Positions 23,379 to 34,682 are shown, counted from the stretch's first letter. The stretch is DNA of 64,000 bases from Larix kaempferi (GCA_027924585.1 BSBM01000307.1:12112001-12176000), one strand, 5' to 3'. Translations and numbers: made by a program. The notes: generated by a model from the letters alone, not told the origin.

Positions 23379-24648
23379 TGAAATTCAGTTCAGAAAATTT
23401 AAAAAAAAAATAAAAAATATATAGAAAAAATGATGATGAAAAAAGAAAAAAAGAGAAAAAATAATAATAGAAAAAAATGAAAAAAAAAGAAAAAAATAAA
23501 TATATGAGAAAAAATATGATCAAATCAGGTAAATACAGGCAAAATTGTAGGGCATCACATATTCCCAGGAAGAACCAGCATGCACACTGCAAGAGAGCCA
23601 GGCATGAAGTACAGAAAATAGCCAAGAACTCAAATACTACAGATTTAAATCAAACGAGCCTGCCATCCAATTCAAGCGAGCCTGCAGTTATTCAAGCGAG
23701 CCAACAATACTATCAATTTAGCACGAAGAAAATCAAAGATTTCAAATGGAAAGCAAAGTCATAAGCTATTACAGAATTCATGCAAACAAGCTATTTAATC
23801 ATTTCAGCATACTCACGCGAGCCTGCCATCTATTCAAGAGAGCTAGCATAGGTTACAAAATACATTGAACAATCAGATACCCAATGTGAAAGCATCATCA
23901 CAAAGTTGAATAAGCAAGCGGCACAAATTTCAAAAGCAGAAAATACAGCAAATTCAAAAGAACACAAGGAAAAAGTAGCACACGCATGCAACTACTAACA
24001 CGCCAAAATTTACTGCGGACATTGCCAAATCTACTACAGAATCTGCCACACATGAAAAACGGGCCAGATCATCAACTCAGGTACGCTAAAACATAACGAG
24101 GTAATCTCTAAAACATTTTTTTAATTCTGAGGGTAAATCATTATCCCTCAAAACATTTGTTTTCTAAAGCTGAGGACAACTTATATCTTCATTCGGTGGC
24201 ACCAGTCAATACAGAATGGCCTCAATAAGTCATGATTGCTACCCAAGTCATATCAGCCCAAATAAATCATGATTACTACTTTCGTCATGCCAGCAAATGA
24301 TAACCCGCATCTAGCCTCGATAACTTCCAAATAATCAGAGCAAATGGGGTTAGATACAATGATGGAACGAAGTACAGGGCTCAATTATGGAAAGAAAGGG
24401 ATAAAGCAGCAAGTACAAGGAACAATGATGAGGATAAGTGCGGAAAGGCAGTTAAGTAAGGCTGCATAATCTTCCACAGTTTTGCATATACGAAACCTCT
24501 CATAATCCTCCAGAAGCAACAAGCCGGAAGCTAGTGCGCTCACCCAACCAACAATTCAGTCCTTGAGCCTGTAAGCAAATCCCGACCAGTCGAGGTATAA
24601 ACCACATTCAAAGTTCTGGTTTCGTCTATTTATAAAGAAGATTTTAAG
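23379..24648 (+). other. Spacer between pol and ORF3 of element A
   Basis: An A-rich run (about 23398-23520) follows the pol stop. It is followed by several copies of a short motif resembling TTCAAGCGAGCCTGCC (about 23640-23850; for example GCGAGCCTGCAG, GCGAGCCAACA, GCGAGCCTGCCATC). Element B has the same arrangement at 40914-42053. No ORF is supported. Confidence 0.7.
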
Positions 24649-26940
24649 ATGACAAAAGGTTTCAAGAAAAGCGAACCAGAGAAGCACAGTGCTATTTATC
24701 AGAGCCCGCGAGTCGTGCAAATCATTCACAATGCAGGCTGGATGCCTTTCATTTTAGGGTTGAAAGGATACAATACAGAGGTAGCTTTGGAGTTTGCAAG
24801 AAATTTAAAGCATATCAAGGATGAACATTTCGTCACCCGAGTGGAGGGATTATGACTAAAGATGGATGATGAAGTGATTGCCAAATTCACTGGTCTACCA
24901 ATGGGTCTGCATTGGGGCAAGGACAACCGTGAGGCAAACCATACAGCAAAGGCAACATTTTTTGAGCGAGGATAGGTCTAGGATGAAGATAAAAATGGAG
25001 TCAAAAGACTCTCCATGCTGGCACCATGGGATGAAATGGCTACAATCATCCAGAAGTACATTACATGCACTGGTAGGTTAAGTTATGTTCCCATTTTTCA
25101 CTTTCGAATTCTAGAGCTTCTGAGGCACAGGAGTCACATTCCATCGAACAACAACATTAGCATTCCACACTATCTGCTCCTATCTTTAGCAAAGATGAGC
25201 AAGAAAGTGGTTAAAGGAAAAGAGGATGCATTAGCCCACCATGGGTTGATCAAATTAATCGTTTGTGAGGAATTAAAAGCGCAGATCCCAGAGCTTTCTT
25301 GGGAAGAATTCGTGTTGGTATTTGCTGAGGATGTTCAAAGAATGAAGGGTACACCCACAGTTGGCGTACCCATGACGCTTGGATCAAAGAGCAAGACCAC
25401 CTCTACAACAGGGACGAAGAGGAAAATCGACCTGGATAGTGTGGTTGATACCTTGATGAAGATAAAGCATTCACAAGACGACTCCCCCAAAACAAACCCA
25501 GCAATTTCTGCCAGTAATCAAGGGTCGAAGAGACGAAGTAAAAGATTCACATAGGCATCCAGAATCTGAGTTTCCAAGGAGGAGGAAAGGGAACCCAGCC
25601 CCCTAGTTCAAAATGTGTCTGATGATGATGATGATCTTTTGTTAGATTAGGAAGATCCCACAGAAGAGGAACAAGATGAAGAAGAAGAGCACGATGCATA
25701 AAAAGAGCAGGATGAAGAAGAAGAGCATGATGCAGAAGAGGAACAGGATACAGAAGAAGAGCAGAACGCACAAGAAGAGCGAGACAACTTCCAGGGGAAC
25801 CCTCCTGAGCACAATGAAAACCATGGGGTCGTCAACCAACTCGCTGAGGCAAAGGCAGAATTGGAAAAGTTCAGAAAAGAGCTGGCAACATTAAGAATTG
25901 AATCAGGAAGCCAGCCCACATCTCACCCGTTCTCACCTAAAAAGACACAAATCCTGAAAATGCAACATGCAGGGGAGCTAAGACTGGTTGAGCAGAAAAA
26001 TTCAGTACTTCAAGAGAAGTTGCTTGAGGCACAAGAGGAGTTAGCCAAAAAGGACCAGGTTATTACCCAATTGAGGGACGTTTTGGCTACTACCACTAAA
26101 ATATATAATAGACTACGGGACCTCAGGCCACCATTAGCAATTTATGCAGTTTATCTACAGGAGAAGTGGGGCAAATTCCAGCTCCAAAGGTTGAAACAGG
26201 GACTCCCGATAGAGATAAACTCCCCCAAAGAATTTATGGATGCATCTCTGAACGCCACAGAGTTGGAGAAGGACCAGTTAAGTGAATTTTTCTTGCACAA
26301 TCTTGTAGTTCCTAGCTCGCCCAACTAGTCGCCAAACCCGTACATGGACGATTTCTAGTTGAGGGCACTATGTTCATGGATGAATCACGAAATTGAGTGA
26401 GCTCAAGACTACCATATTTACGTTGCAACAAAATGGAAAACCTCACTAATGCTCAGGGCAGAGCCAACTCATCCTGAGAGAATAATTTACAACCATAGGA
26501 TCCTCACCCAGGATGAGGAGCTGATCCCCATTCTCCTTGCAAAATAGCAGGAGGCTGTGGCTCACTTTGATATTACTCTCCAAAGCACACATAAAGAGGT
26601 TCATGAGTCTACTACGGAAAGATGGTGCAGAGTAGCAAGTGATCTAAAAAGAAGAGAGGTCCACTCCCCTTTCAGACTTGAAGCTGCTCTTTTCAAAGCC
26701 AAACTCTACAGGGAATCCTTGATAGGGAATCAGCTTAGATGGATTGGAATGAGGCTGAACCCTCCATTTTTCCTACCCCCGGTTATTAAAGAACAAATTA
26801 ATGAGGAAGAAGAGAGGAGAGCATGGGTCAAGGAGGAGCAGAGCATGGGCTACTACAGGCAGGCAAGGAACCCCATGGTGGTAGCATGGGACATCAAAGA
26901 GGTCGTCCAAGAGCTGAACATGTCATCCAAGGATGGTTGA
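24649..26940 (+). pseudogene. ORF3 of element A, acidic/coiled-coil protein
   Basis: One frame of 763 codons with about eleven in-frame stops (for example 24853-24855, 25552-25554, 26326-26328, 26398-26400) and no frameshift. It starts MTKGFKKSEPEKHSAIY. An N-terminal region with GWMPFILGLKGY and KFTGLPMGLHWG resembles the plant-transposon-type domain ending in GLP. Next come LSYVPIFHFRILELLRHRSH, a Lys-rich linker, an acidic repeat (EEEQDEEEEHDA) at about residues 340-385, a coiled coil (LVEQKNSVLQEKLLEAQEEL) and a C-terminal half. No signal peptide or membrane span is visible. Function unknown. It occupies the position where Athila elements carry an env-like ORF. Confidence 0.8.
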
Positions 26941-26949
26941 ATCTTTCCA

Positions 26950-26962
26950 ATATGGAGGAGAA
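26950..26962 (+). other. Polypurine tract of element A
   Basis: ATATGGAGGAGAA directly precedes the 3' LTR start. Elements B and C have G-rich purine runs at the same position. Confidence 0.7.
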
Positions 26963-27103
26963 TGATGAGTCGAAGATGCAGGTATTTGATAGTCTCTTTC
27001 CCACAGCAAAAGCATAAGAAAGGGTGAAGAAATACACCCTTTTTGTGGGTAGCTTAATTATTTAATGAAGTTGCTTTAAAGATTATTTTTCTATGTTTTA
27101 ATG
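26963..27103 (+). repeat. 3' LTR fragment of element A (first 141 bp)
   Basis: Begins TGATGAGTC and matches element C's LTR start. From about 27002 it matches the 5' LTR from 16428. Similarity stops at ATGTTTTAATG (27093-27103), which is also the first 11 bases of the following 84-bp repeat unit. Confidence 0.85.
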
Positions 27104-27260
27104 TGGGGGAAGGGGATGATTCATATGTCTGTTTTCAATTGAAAAAATCTTCTGACTTTCAATTTGAATACTCCAAATGTTTTAATGTGGGGGAAGGGGA
27201 TGATTCATATGTCTGTTTTCAATTGAAAAAATCTTCTGACTTTCAATTTGAATACTCCAA
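27093..27260. repeat. 84-bp tandem duplication at the LTR breakpoint
   Basis: 27093-27176 and 27177-27260 are essentially identical. The unit begins ATGTTTTAATGTGGGGGAAG and contains TTTCAATTTGAATACTCCAA. Its first bases overlap the end of the truncated LTR. Confidence 0.92.
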
Positions 27261-27344
27261 TATTTTCGGTTGGAATATTTGAATGTTATAATCTGATGTG
27301 CGCGTTCAAAATGTTATAATTTTCGGTTGATGTGCAAGCGAGCA

Positions 27345-27660
27345 AATCCCCCGCCGCCACGCGGGGGGGGGCCAAGCAAAGGACAGGTGGACAATTCCAC
27401 CCACCGGGGGCGTGTGGCAGAGGTCTCTCTCGAGAAGGGGACAGAATCCACTCACCGGGGGCGCGAGGCAGAGGTCTCTCTCAAACCCCCCCCCCCCACC
27501 CACCGGAGGTCTCTCTCGAAAGGGGACATTCTGGGCGGGTCTACCCACCGGGGCGCGAGGTAGCCCCCCCCACCCCCCCTTCGAACAGCGTAGTATAAAC
27601 CAACCCCGGGCGCGAAGCAGAGCTCTCTCTCGAAGGCGTGTATCCCAAGAGAAGTATTGT
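27345..27660. repeat. GC-rich irregular repeat block
   Basis: A sharply GC-rich island in an AT-rich region, built of four to five irregular copies of CACCGGGGGCG followed by GAGGCAGAGGTCTCTCTCGA. Copies begin near 27401, 27450, 27499, 27545 and 27604, with C- and G-homopolymers between them. It lies directly upstream of the small membrane-protein ORF and could be its promoter/5' UTR. ORFs reading through it in either direction are low-complexity artefacts. Confidence 0.75.
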
Positions 27661-27699
27661 GTCCTCCGGTCGAGAAGCATTGCATTGGACACTGCGGAA

Positions 27700-28086
27700 A
27701 TGGAGAGCACCGCGCAGCAAATATCTCGGTTAGAATCGACCATGGTCAATTGGTTATCCCTTTGTCTGGTTATTCAAGGAGCGCTTCTCAGTAGCGTGTT
27801 TTCTGCACAGTTACCGGAGGGGTGTGCGCTATGGAGGTGGACTCCGCTAATAATATCAGGCCTCGTATCCACAACAATGACCGTGCTCCTCGTTGGGAAT
27901 CTGTTCGAGCAGTTCGGCCTAATCAAACTCGAACAGCAGCAACAACACGATCCTGAAAAGGGTTTGACAGAATACTCTCAGCAAAGGAATGTATTCTGCT
28001 GGCTGCTACAAAGAATTGCATTTCTGGTCGTATTTGTATCATTCTCCGTGTGTATGCTGTGCGTCTGCACGCGTCTGCTTTGCTGA
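27700..28086 (+). CDS. Possible small membrane protein, 128 aa
   Basis: The ATG at 27700 (start MESTAQQISRLE) was chosen because everything upstream in this frame is GC-rich repeat. The protein has a short N-terminal amphipathic stretch, then three hydrophobic segments at about residues 17-38 (WLSLCLVIQGALLSSVF), 48-68 (PLIISGLVSTTMTVLLVG) and 105-127 (IAFLVVFVSFSVCMLCVC). A charged Gln-rich loop (KLEQQQQHDPEKG) lies before the last one. The frame is intact with no stops. I do not recognise a named family; it looks like a small multi-pass membrane protein of unknown role. It could be a host gene or a captured fragment. Confidence 0.5.
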   Translation: MESTAQQISRLESTMVNWLSLCLVIQGALLSSVFSAQLPEGCALWRWTPLIISGLVSTTMTVLLVGNLFEQFGLIKLEQQQQHDPEKGLTEYSQQRNVFCWLLQRIAFLVVFVSFSVCMLCVCTRLLC

Positions 28087-28463
28087 GAGGTCTGTTTCTC
28101 CTCACTCTCTCCCAAATAGTGCACGGTTTAAGCTCTGTTTCAATTTCAATGTCGTTAATTCACTGTTTAAGCTCTGTTTCGCTTTCAATCAGGCTGAACC
28201 TCATCAGCTAATCTGTGAACTACAAAGGATTTTATTAACCCATGTAGGCGTTGTCATGGTTTTAACTTTTAACTCTTTTTCCTATGTTTTTAATGTGTAC
28301 CGGCAGACGCTAGGGAATGAGCTGCCTTGTTTGTGTCTCTTTGTCTCGGATGGAATAAGCTGTCCTTTTCTCTTTTTAAAGATTAAGAACATCTAATCTG
28401 ATTTTAATTCTTTTCTTTCTCATACGTGTACAGATACTGTGTGCAGTGGAGACAGCGCTGGAG

Positions 28464-28506
28464 TCCAAGGAAATTCTGAGGCAGATCAAACACAAATTTC
28501 CTTGGA
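28464..28506. repeat. 12-bp perfect inverted repeat (hairpin)
   Basis: TCCAAGGAAATT at 28464-28475 pairs with AATTTCCTTGGA at 28495-28506 across a 19-nt loop. It lies about 380 bp after the small membrane-protein stop and has no T-run after it. Role unknown. Confidence 0.6.
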
Positions 28507-29400
28507 TGGTTTTTCAACACTACAGTGGATTTGTGGGTTTACGAAGTGTCTAGCGTTTATGGGTGTGAGGTTCAATATCATATATAAATAGTATATAGGT
28601 ATCAGATAAATACTTTAGTTGTTGTGGAGATTACATACTTTTGCGATGTTTGAAATATTGTACGCATGCACAAATTGAAGATCCCTGTATTTTAAGGATA
28701 AGACACATTCTTCTAAAACTTATAAGATATAAGTGATTATAGATTTTATGATCTGGTGTTGAAAAAATATTATTGATTTAATGGATTTTATGATGTGGTG
28801 TTAAAAAATATTGTGGATTTTATGAATTTTATGGATTTAAATATGAAATTTGTATATTGGAAATTGTAAAATAGAACTTAAACATTTTTTATATCAAATA
28901 GGTGGCTAAGAGACCACTAAACACAGGTCAAACATTTTTTTTTCAGTTAAAAAACCATACTATTATTATTTATATATGAATCAAATAATACAAATGAACA
29001 TAAGTCCAAGTAATAAACTTATCATACAACCAGAAAAAACTGTATACCCTTTACAATTTCCATCAAATATTAATAACTATGTCTGGAAAAATCTAATATT
29101 TTTTATAAAAAGATTAATAACAATCTAATATATTTTTAAAAAAATTAATAAAAATCTAATATTTTTTTTAAAAAATCAATACATTTATCATTATAACTCT
29201 AGTAATAAGCAAAGTAGAATTGGGAAGTTAACAAACAAGACACTTCTTTGTTGTAAGATTAAGATAATTATGACTCACAACCCAATATCTTCAAACCATG
29301 AGCATGAATCTTCTACCAATATCCATAAAGAAAAGATGCTAAACTGAATTATACACATTTAACATTGAAGCCTGCTGTAAATAATTTTTTTCTTTAATAT

Positions 29401-29518
29401 AAATGTCAAAAATATTTGGTTATATTTGGTTCAACATCCTAATGTGGTTTATTGATGTTAAATGTCAAAAATATTTGGTTATATTTGGTTCAACATCCTA
29501 ATGTGGTTTATTGATGTT
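29401..29518. repeat. 59-bp perfect tandem duplication
   Basis: 29401-29459 and 29460-29518 are identical by eye (AAATGTCAAAAATATTTGG to TTTATTGATGTT), suggesting a very recent duplication. Confidence 0.95.
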
Positions 29519-30183
29519 GGTATAAAAATATTGGAAGGACAACTAAACATTAAGCAAAAGTATGAATAAGTTTAACTCCATTAGTTTATGCGGAGTTTAG
29601 TCCTATCAAATGTTTGATTCAAATCAATCCAGGGGCAGCCACTTGGAATAATTTCACAGTGCGTCATTAGAACACCGAACACCGCCTTGAATTGAAGCAA
29701 AGGGTTGAATTAACCCCAAAAAAAGATTAAATAATATTTTTGAATGATGGCTACGCTCTAGATTGACATATGCTTGATCTTGTGAATGATTCCTACGTCA
29801 ACCAAAAACAACATATGGCTACGCTCTAGATTGGCAAATGCTTAATATTGAACTAAGCCCAAAAAAACATTAAGATCTTGTGAGTGATTGATTTTAACTC
29901 TCATAAACAACATGATTAATGTATTTTAATATAAAAGTTATGAAACTTAAATTGAATTATTTAGTCAAAAAAAGGTTTTGCTTGACCATTAAGAAATCTA
30001 AGATTCCAAGTGAGTATTCTTGAACAGTATAGATTCTAACTCTCTATAAACAATTATTAAATACAACTGTCTTCTCTAAACCATTAATAAAAATCGATTG
30101 AGGAAAAGACAACCATGCAGGAGGAGTATCCATTGATGTTGTAGTGGATGAAAAAAAGCCATGTAGGAGTATCTAACCATTTT

Positions 30184-31795
30184 TTTTCCACGAAAGAAAG
30201 CATACTATTGTTATTTATAAGCTGAATCAAATAATACATGATGTTAACATAGATATTGTTGTTAATACATGATCAAAGCCTATCTGCTTCTCTCATTATC
30301 AACAAAAAACAAAATAAATACAATATCCAATAACCAAAAAATGGTGTCCAGCAGTCACTAGTGAAGGAAGTACATAGTGCCAGAGTCGATCAGAATATTC
30401 TCACAATATTCATCCCAATGTAAAAAGCCCTCCTCTCCCTCCAAAGCGTGCTTTGATAGCTGGTCAATCTGAGAATTAAATTCGCTATAAATATGCTCCA
30501 GTGATATAGCACTGACAAATTTCAGTTCAAATTTAATTCTATTGCACCAATAGAAAATTTTTAGCACTTTTAAATCATATTCTCCCTTTTCCCATTTGAT
30601 AGTGACTCGGGAGTCACCAAATATCTTTACCCTTGCCAAACCAAAGTGATTTGCCACACGCGTGACACACCAAAGGACTAATAGCTCTGCCTTCATGTTA
30701 GTCCCCTTACCACATTTCAGTCGAAGATTGAAGTAGTGTTCATGGCTGAGGAAGATGACTCCCCCAGCACCACAATGCCCCATATTTGATGCCCCATCAA
30801 ATAGTAGAGTAGGATCATCAACAGGAAGATGAAAATGCCCATTATCCTACCCAACAAGTATTGCCTCAACTTTCAAGTATTGTAAACATTGACGTAATGC
30901 AGAAGTATAAGAATTATCCAGGTTAGGAACATGGTTCTCAAATATAGCTTTGTTTCGTGCCCACCAAATAACCCAGCATATCAAAACTGGCAGAGTATAG
31001 TGCGTCTTGCAGGTCTTAATCCATGAATGTAAGCCAGATTCAACACTATTGCCACCCCCATTCCACCATAATACCAAAATTCTAAAAAAATTTCCCCCGT
31101 AAACTTCTAAAGAAAGGACATTCTATGAACAGATGAGTTGATGATTCTGCATTTTTCTTATAGATAATGCACAGGTCTGACCCAATACAACCCTTCAAAA
31201 TAAGGTTATCCCATGTTTTTAATTTATCAAGAAGCACAAACCAGATAAAACATTTAAGTTTCAGCGGTATCTGCCAGTACCAAATAACCTTATGCCACCA
31301 ATGGTTGGGGTAAATACATCTCCTCTTAATCATGTAACTGTATGCAGAGCTAGCAGTAACCTTTCCAGTGACCGCGTTACCTGCCCAAACAATTAAATCA
31401 TCCTCGGTATTGAGATGAATGCCTGCATTGTTTAAAGTATATACATAGCGTTCCCATTCAGATATGAAGTTTCGTGGAATCTTCAAATCCATAGCATCAA
31501 CCCAATAGCTCTATGGACTATCTTTAACAATAGAGTTCAAGGTAATAAATCCAGCATTCCTAAGTGACATAACAAGCACAGGAGAAAGTTTGTAATCAAC
31601 ATTTAAACCCACGATAGGATCTATACCAACAACCACTTCCTGGCCATTCCCAATTCTCCAACACAGCTCCGCCACTAGCCAACAATAGACTTTCAAGAAA
31701 CCATTCCAAATGGGTGAGACCCCTCTCACATTTTTTTTGGGCTTCCTGAGCCAATGCAACCGAGACATTTGGGACTTTGCGTGACTTTATTGTTC
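30184..31795 (-). pseudogene. LINE pol 3' end, minus strand, 5' truncated
   Basis: On the minus strand: the end of the RT region (31768-31511; PIWNGFLKVY, WRIGNGQEVVVG), a zf-RVT domain (31492-31082; IPLKLKCFIWFVLLDKLKTW, THLFIECPF), a linker with WVIWWARNKAIFE (31077-30847) and an RNase H (to 30358). The RNase H has LLFDGASN, GHCGAGGVI, KAELLVLW, KIFGDSR and IDQLSKHAL, so its catalytic acidic residues look intact. Breaks: an in-frame stop near 31509, a frameshift near 31080 and a stop near 30845. A poly-T at 30184-30191 would be the poly(A) tail read from the other strand. Target duplications were not found. Confidence 0.78.
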
Positions 31796-31930
31796 ATATC
31801 ACATGCCTTGCCATATTCCTTAACTTCATGCCTTGCCATATTCCATAATGTCATTGCTCCTCTTCTTGTTGCATACGCTTCAATGCGGGAGGCGGGGGCC
31901 CTAATGGGCAGTTGAAAGAAAGCCTAATGG

Positions 31931-32873
31931 TTTTTTTTTCACATGAAAAATAGTTGTATATTCATAGGAAATATATAAAAAAAGAGTCAGAGGACTACAA
32001 TCAAATTAGGGAAAAGCAAAAGACCGAAGGAATCCCACTCGGGCAACACGTCCTCCCCAATACATCAATAGCCACATGACCATACAAGTTCTAGATATAT
32101 CCCGAAACAAAACCACCAACGTGCCAAAGGGCCACTAACAAAACTCGGAAGAGAAAGGAGAGCGAAGGAGAAGAGTCCAAAAGGTAATGAATATATACAT
32201 AATTACAATATATAGCCGATAAAAAATATAAAAAAAAGGACGCAGTAGAGAAACCCAGGCCCCATCACCAGCAAGAAGATGCAGGAAGAGGCAGGCGGCC
32301 GTGAGACTGAAGCATGTAGTGAGACCAAAATTCGAAATGGATGCATCCCGCCTCTGCCGAAAGGGCCAACTTTGACAACATATTAACAGGCTCGTTGTGC
32401 TCCTGATAGACGTGCTCGATGATGAGGTGGGGGAAACCCTGCCACACCAAGATGACCATATCCATCCAAGGCGATAGGGCCATCGAGAGGAGGGACCCTC
32501 AATAGGAAGCCCATTCAATAACAGTTCGAGAGTCACCATACAAAAGTCGAAGTTCAATGCCTTTCTTCTTCGCAAAAAACAAGGTCACCCACAGGGCCAA
32601 GAGTTCCCCACGAGTATTGGATCCCATGACCCCATTCATCCAGATGTTGAAGAATTGCACCTGGTCGATAAAAATGATGGCTCCAGTGCCACACGAGGAT
32701 GCCCCCTGCTAAGAGGCCCCATCAAAATAAGCCATGAAATCCTATCTACGTGGAGATTGCATTGGGTTGCATTACAAGGAGTTAGAGATGCATTCGCTTT
32801 AATCACATTTGTTGAGTAAAGTGTAATGGTACAGGGTAACCACTACAAGTCGTACTGTTGCACGTACTTTAGT
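31931..32873 (-). mobile_element. 5'-truncated LINE insertion with 30-bp target duplication
   Basis: A 943-bp insert runs from a poly-T (31931-31939, the poly(A) tail on the minus strand) to 32873. A 30-bp direct repeat flanks it at 31901-31930 and 32874-32903 with one mismatch, the target-site duplication. The insert carries only the RNase H end of a LINE, annotated separately. Confidence 0.85.
32260..32755 (-). pseudogene. RNase H domain of the truncated LINE
   Basis: A single minus-strand frame gives AYFDGAS-stop, SSCGTGAIIF, NTRGELLALW, LLYGDSRTVIEWASY-stop, then HVYQEHNEPVNMLSKLALSA. This is the plant LINE RNase H with the D, E and D motifs recognisable. Two in-frame stops inactivate it. 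It differs from the RNase H at 30358-30783, so it comes from a different LINE copy. Confidence 0.75.
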
Positions 32874-32903
32874 CTAATGGGCAGCTGAAAGAAAGCCTAA
32901 TGG

Positions 32904-34682
32904 GTACCATTCGCTTTGTGGGAATCATGCGTGTGATTGAAAACTTAATGTTTTTTATTAAGATAAAACAAATTACATTCTTCATGGCCAAAGACCTCGT
33001 TACGCTGTAAGCGTTCAAACAATGAAATACCACTACAACTACATACCTAACTCATTCAACCAATGAAATGATGCCACGCCTACTATTTTTGTGATCAATC
33101 ATCTTCTTCTATTTTCGCGGTCGGTCTACTATTTTGTCCGCTTGCCCATTCCGAGCCCTAGCTATGGTTTCTGTACGGATCCCGGATCCAGTCACTTCAC
33201 ACGGCTTGCATGTTCCAAAATTGCTACTACATAGATGGATTCCTCGTTAGAGCAATACGAGAGCTTCTTCCCTCTGTGGAGAGGCTTATGGTTCAACATT
33301 TCCATAATAATATGACAGCGGATGATGGAGCAGAGGCCCTTTGAGGAGAGCTTACACCTCATGATATATTTTAAGCCAAGACCGCATGAGGGTTTGAAGG
33401 ACGGATGATCGAACCCCTAGCTTGGCATATACACGTAAAAACGATCTGATTTGGCCGATTCTGAGCTTGAATTCATCTAATTTTTAAGATATGTAGCTCA
33501 TGTGCTTCAAATCGATGCCTTATGGGTGCAATTTGGCTCCCTTTTAACCAGGTTTGAGTTCATTTCCACTTTCGAATGTCGTTATTTTTGCATTTTCATT
33601 TTGTTGTTTTCGGGGGAAAGTCTTCTCTATGATGTTCACTTCGCCGTGGCCTGGTGTTCGATTCCAATTGACTCCACCTAGGGACTGCAAACACGATGTA
33701 GGATAAATAATTCTTTCGGGGCGGGACTGGCTTGTCTTGCTGAGAAATGCACAATGCTACAATAACTTGAACTGCATCAATTCAGTGATGATTCCTTGGG
33801 AGCAATCTTCGCCTGTAAAAATATTCAAATCTTGCGCTTGGTGGGGGTTTGTATGGTTTGGTAGGGTTTGAATCGATTTCTGCACCAAAGCATAAATGGA
33901 TAAAGGAAGAGGAGGCGACTCTTTGAGCGGGAATAAAAAAATACGGCCTGGTAAATGGTCTTCAATACTCAAGGATCCTACCCATGGTCTTCAATACTCA
34001 AGGATCCTGCCCTCAATTGCTATCTGGCATCGCGTTCAAACATCGATCTCAAGGTAACCTGATTCTGTTTTTCTTTTTTTTAATATTTTTGTTATTTTAA
34101 TATTTGTTTGGCGTGGGTGACGGTAGAGAATTTTTTGTAATGGACAATCATGCTTGTGACATTTTGGTATGTCCTATCCAAACAGTGCCTTAGGTCAAGT
34201 TGACGAGTCTAAAGTGCAGGTCTCAAATCCTCACCACAATGGAGTCTCGATGATCCATTTTTACACCATTTTCTCAAAGTGCCTTTGATGGGCCAGTGGT
34301 CTGTCATGTTCTCATGCTCAACACTGCCAATAGAATAGGGTTGTTTCCTACTCTATTGCACCATCATTCACATCAAGAGGGTGGTTCCCCTATTGATAAC
34401 CAGATTGGTGAAAGCAAGGTAGTGTCATATCTCCCACCATGTTCAATTCCTCAAAAAGGTGACAAGAACACTTACAAGGGGGTTGTTAATTAATGGTGCT
34501 TCCATGGCTGTTAAATCAAGCCGTGTGGTACATGTCCCAGAAATACATGGAAGCATGGACTATTGAAAAGTGATTAATGCTCGCACTTCGTCATATCAAC
34601 CTTTCTTAGGTTTCCTATTTATCTTTTCTTTCACTTTTGGAACCCAAACCCAGGTTCAATCCTTCCAAAGATATGGACCGTA

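Larger units (their letters stand above)
16428..27103 (+). mobile_element. Ty3/Gypsy element A, Athila-like, truncated at both LTRs
   Basis: Order on the plus strand: partial 5' LTR, primer site, gag, protease, reverse transcriptase, RNase H, integrase, repeat-bearing spacer, third ORF, polypurine tract, first 141 bp of the 3' LTR. The 5' LTR lacks about its first 39 bases, judged from the 3' LTR start. No target duplication can be seen because both outer ends are lost. Gag-pol carries at least five frameshifts and many stops, so the copy is dead. It is a relative of elements B (37199-49063) and C (59923-64000). Confidence 0.93.
28087..30183. other. AT-rich intergenic region
   Basis: No genes supported. 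It contains a hairpin (28464-28506), a perfect 59-bp tandem duplication (29401-29518), and at about 28931-28990 a T-run followed by CATACTATTATTATTTATA and TGAATCAAATAATACA. That stretch resembles the LINE 3' end at 30184-30240 and may be another LINE tail. Confidence 0.5.

Noticed and set aside
25642-25919. Minus-strand Ser/Cys/Phe-rich ORFs opposite ORF3 (also 39719-39916 and 62334-62618)
   Set aside because: Shadows of the acidic Glu-rich repeat of ORF3 read on the opposite strand.
24649-26940. ORF3 as a viral envelope gene
   Set aside because: Position fits, but no signal peptide, transmembrane segment or cysteine-rich ectodomain pattern is visible; acidic and coiled-coil regions dominate.
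27345-27660. Overlapping GC-rich ORFs (27327-27563, 27332-27598, 27306-27749 and others)
   Set aside because: They read through simple GC-rich repeats in all frames on both strands, with Pro/Gly/Arg-rich low-complexity products.
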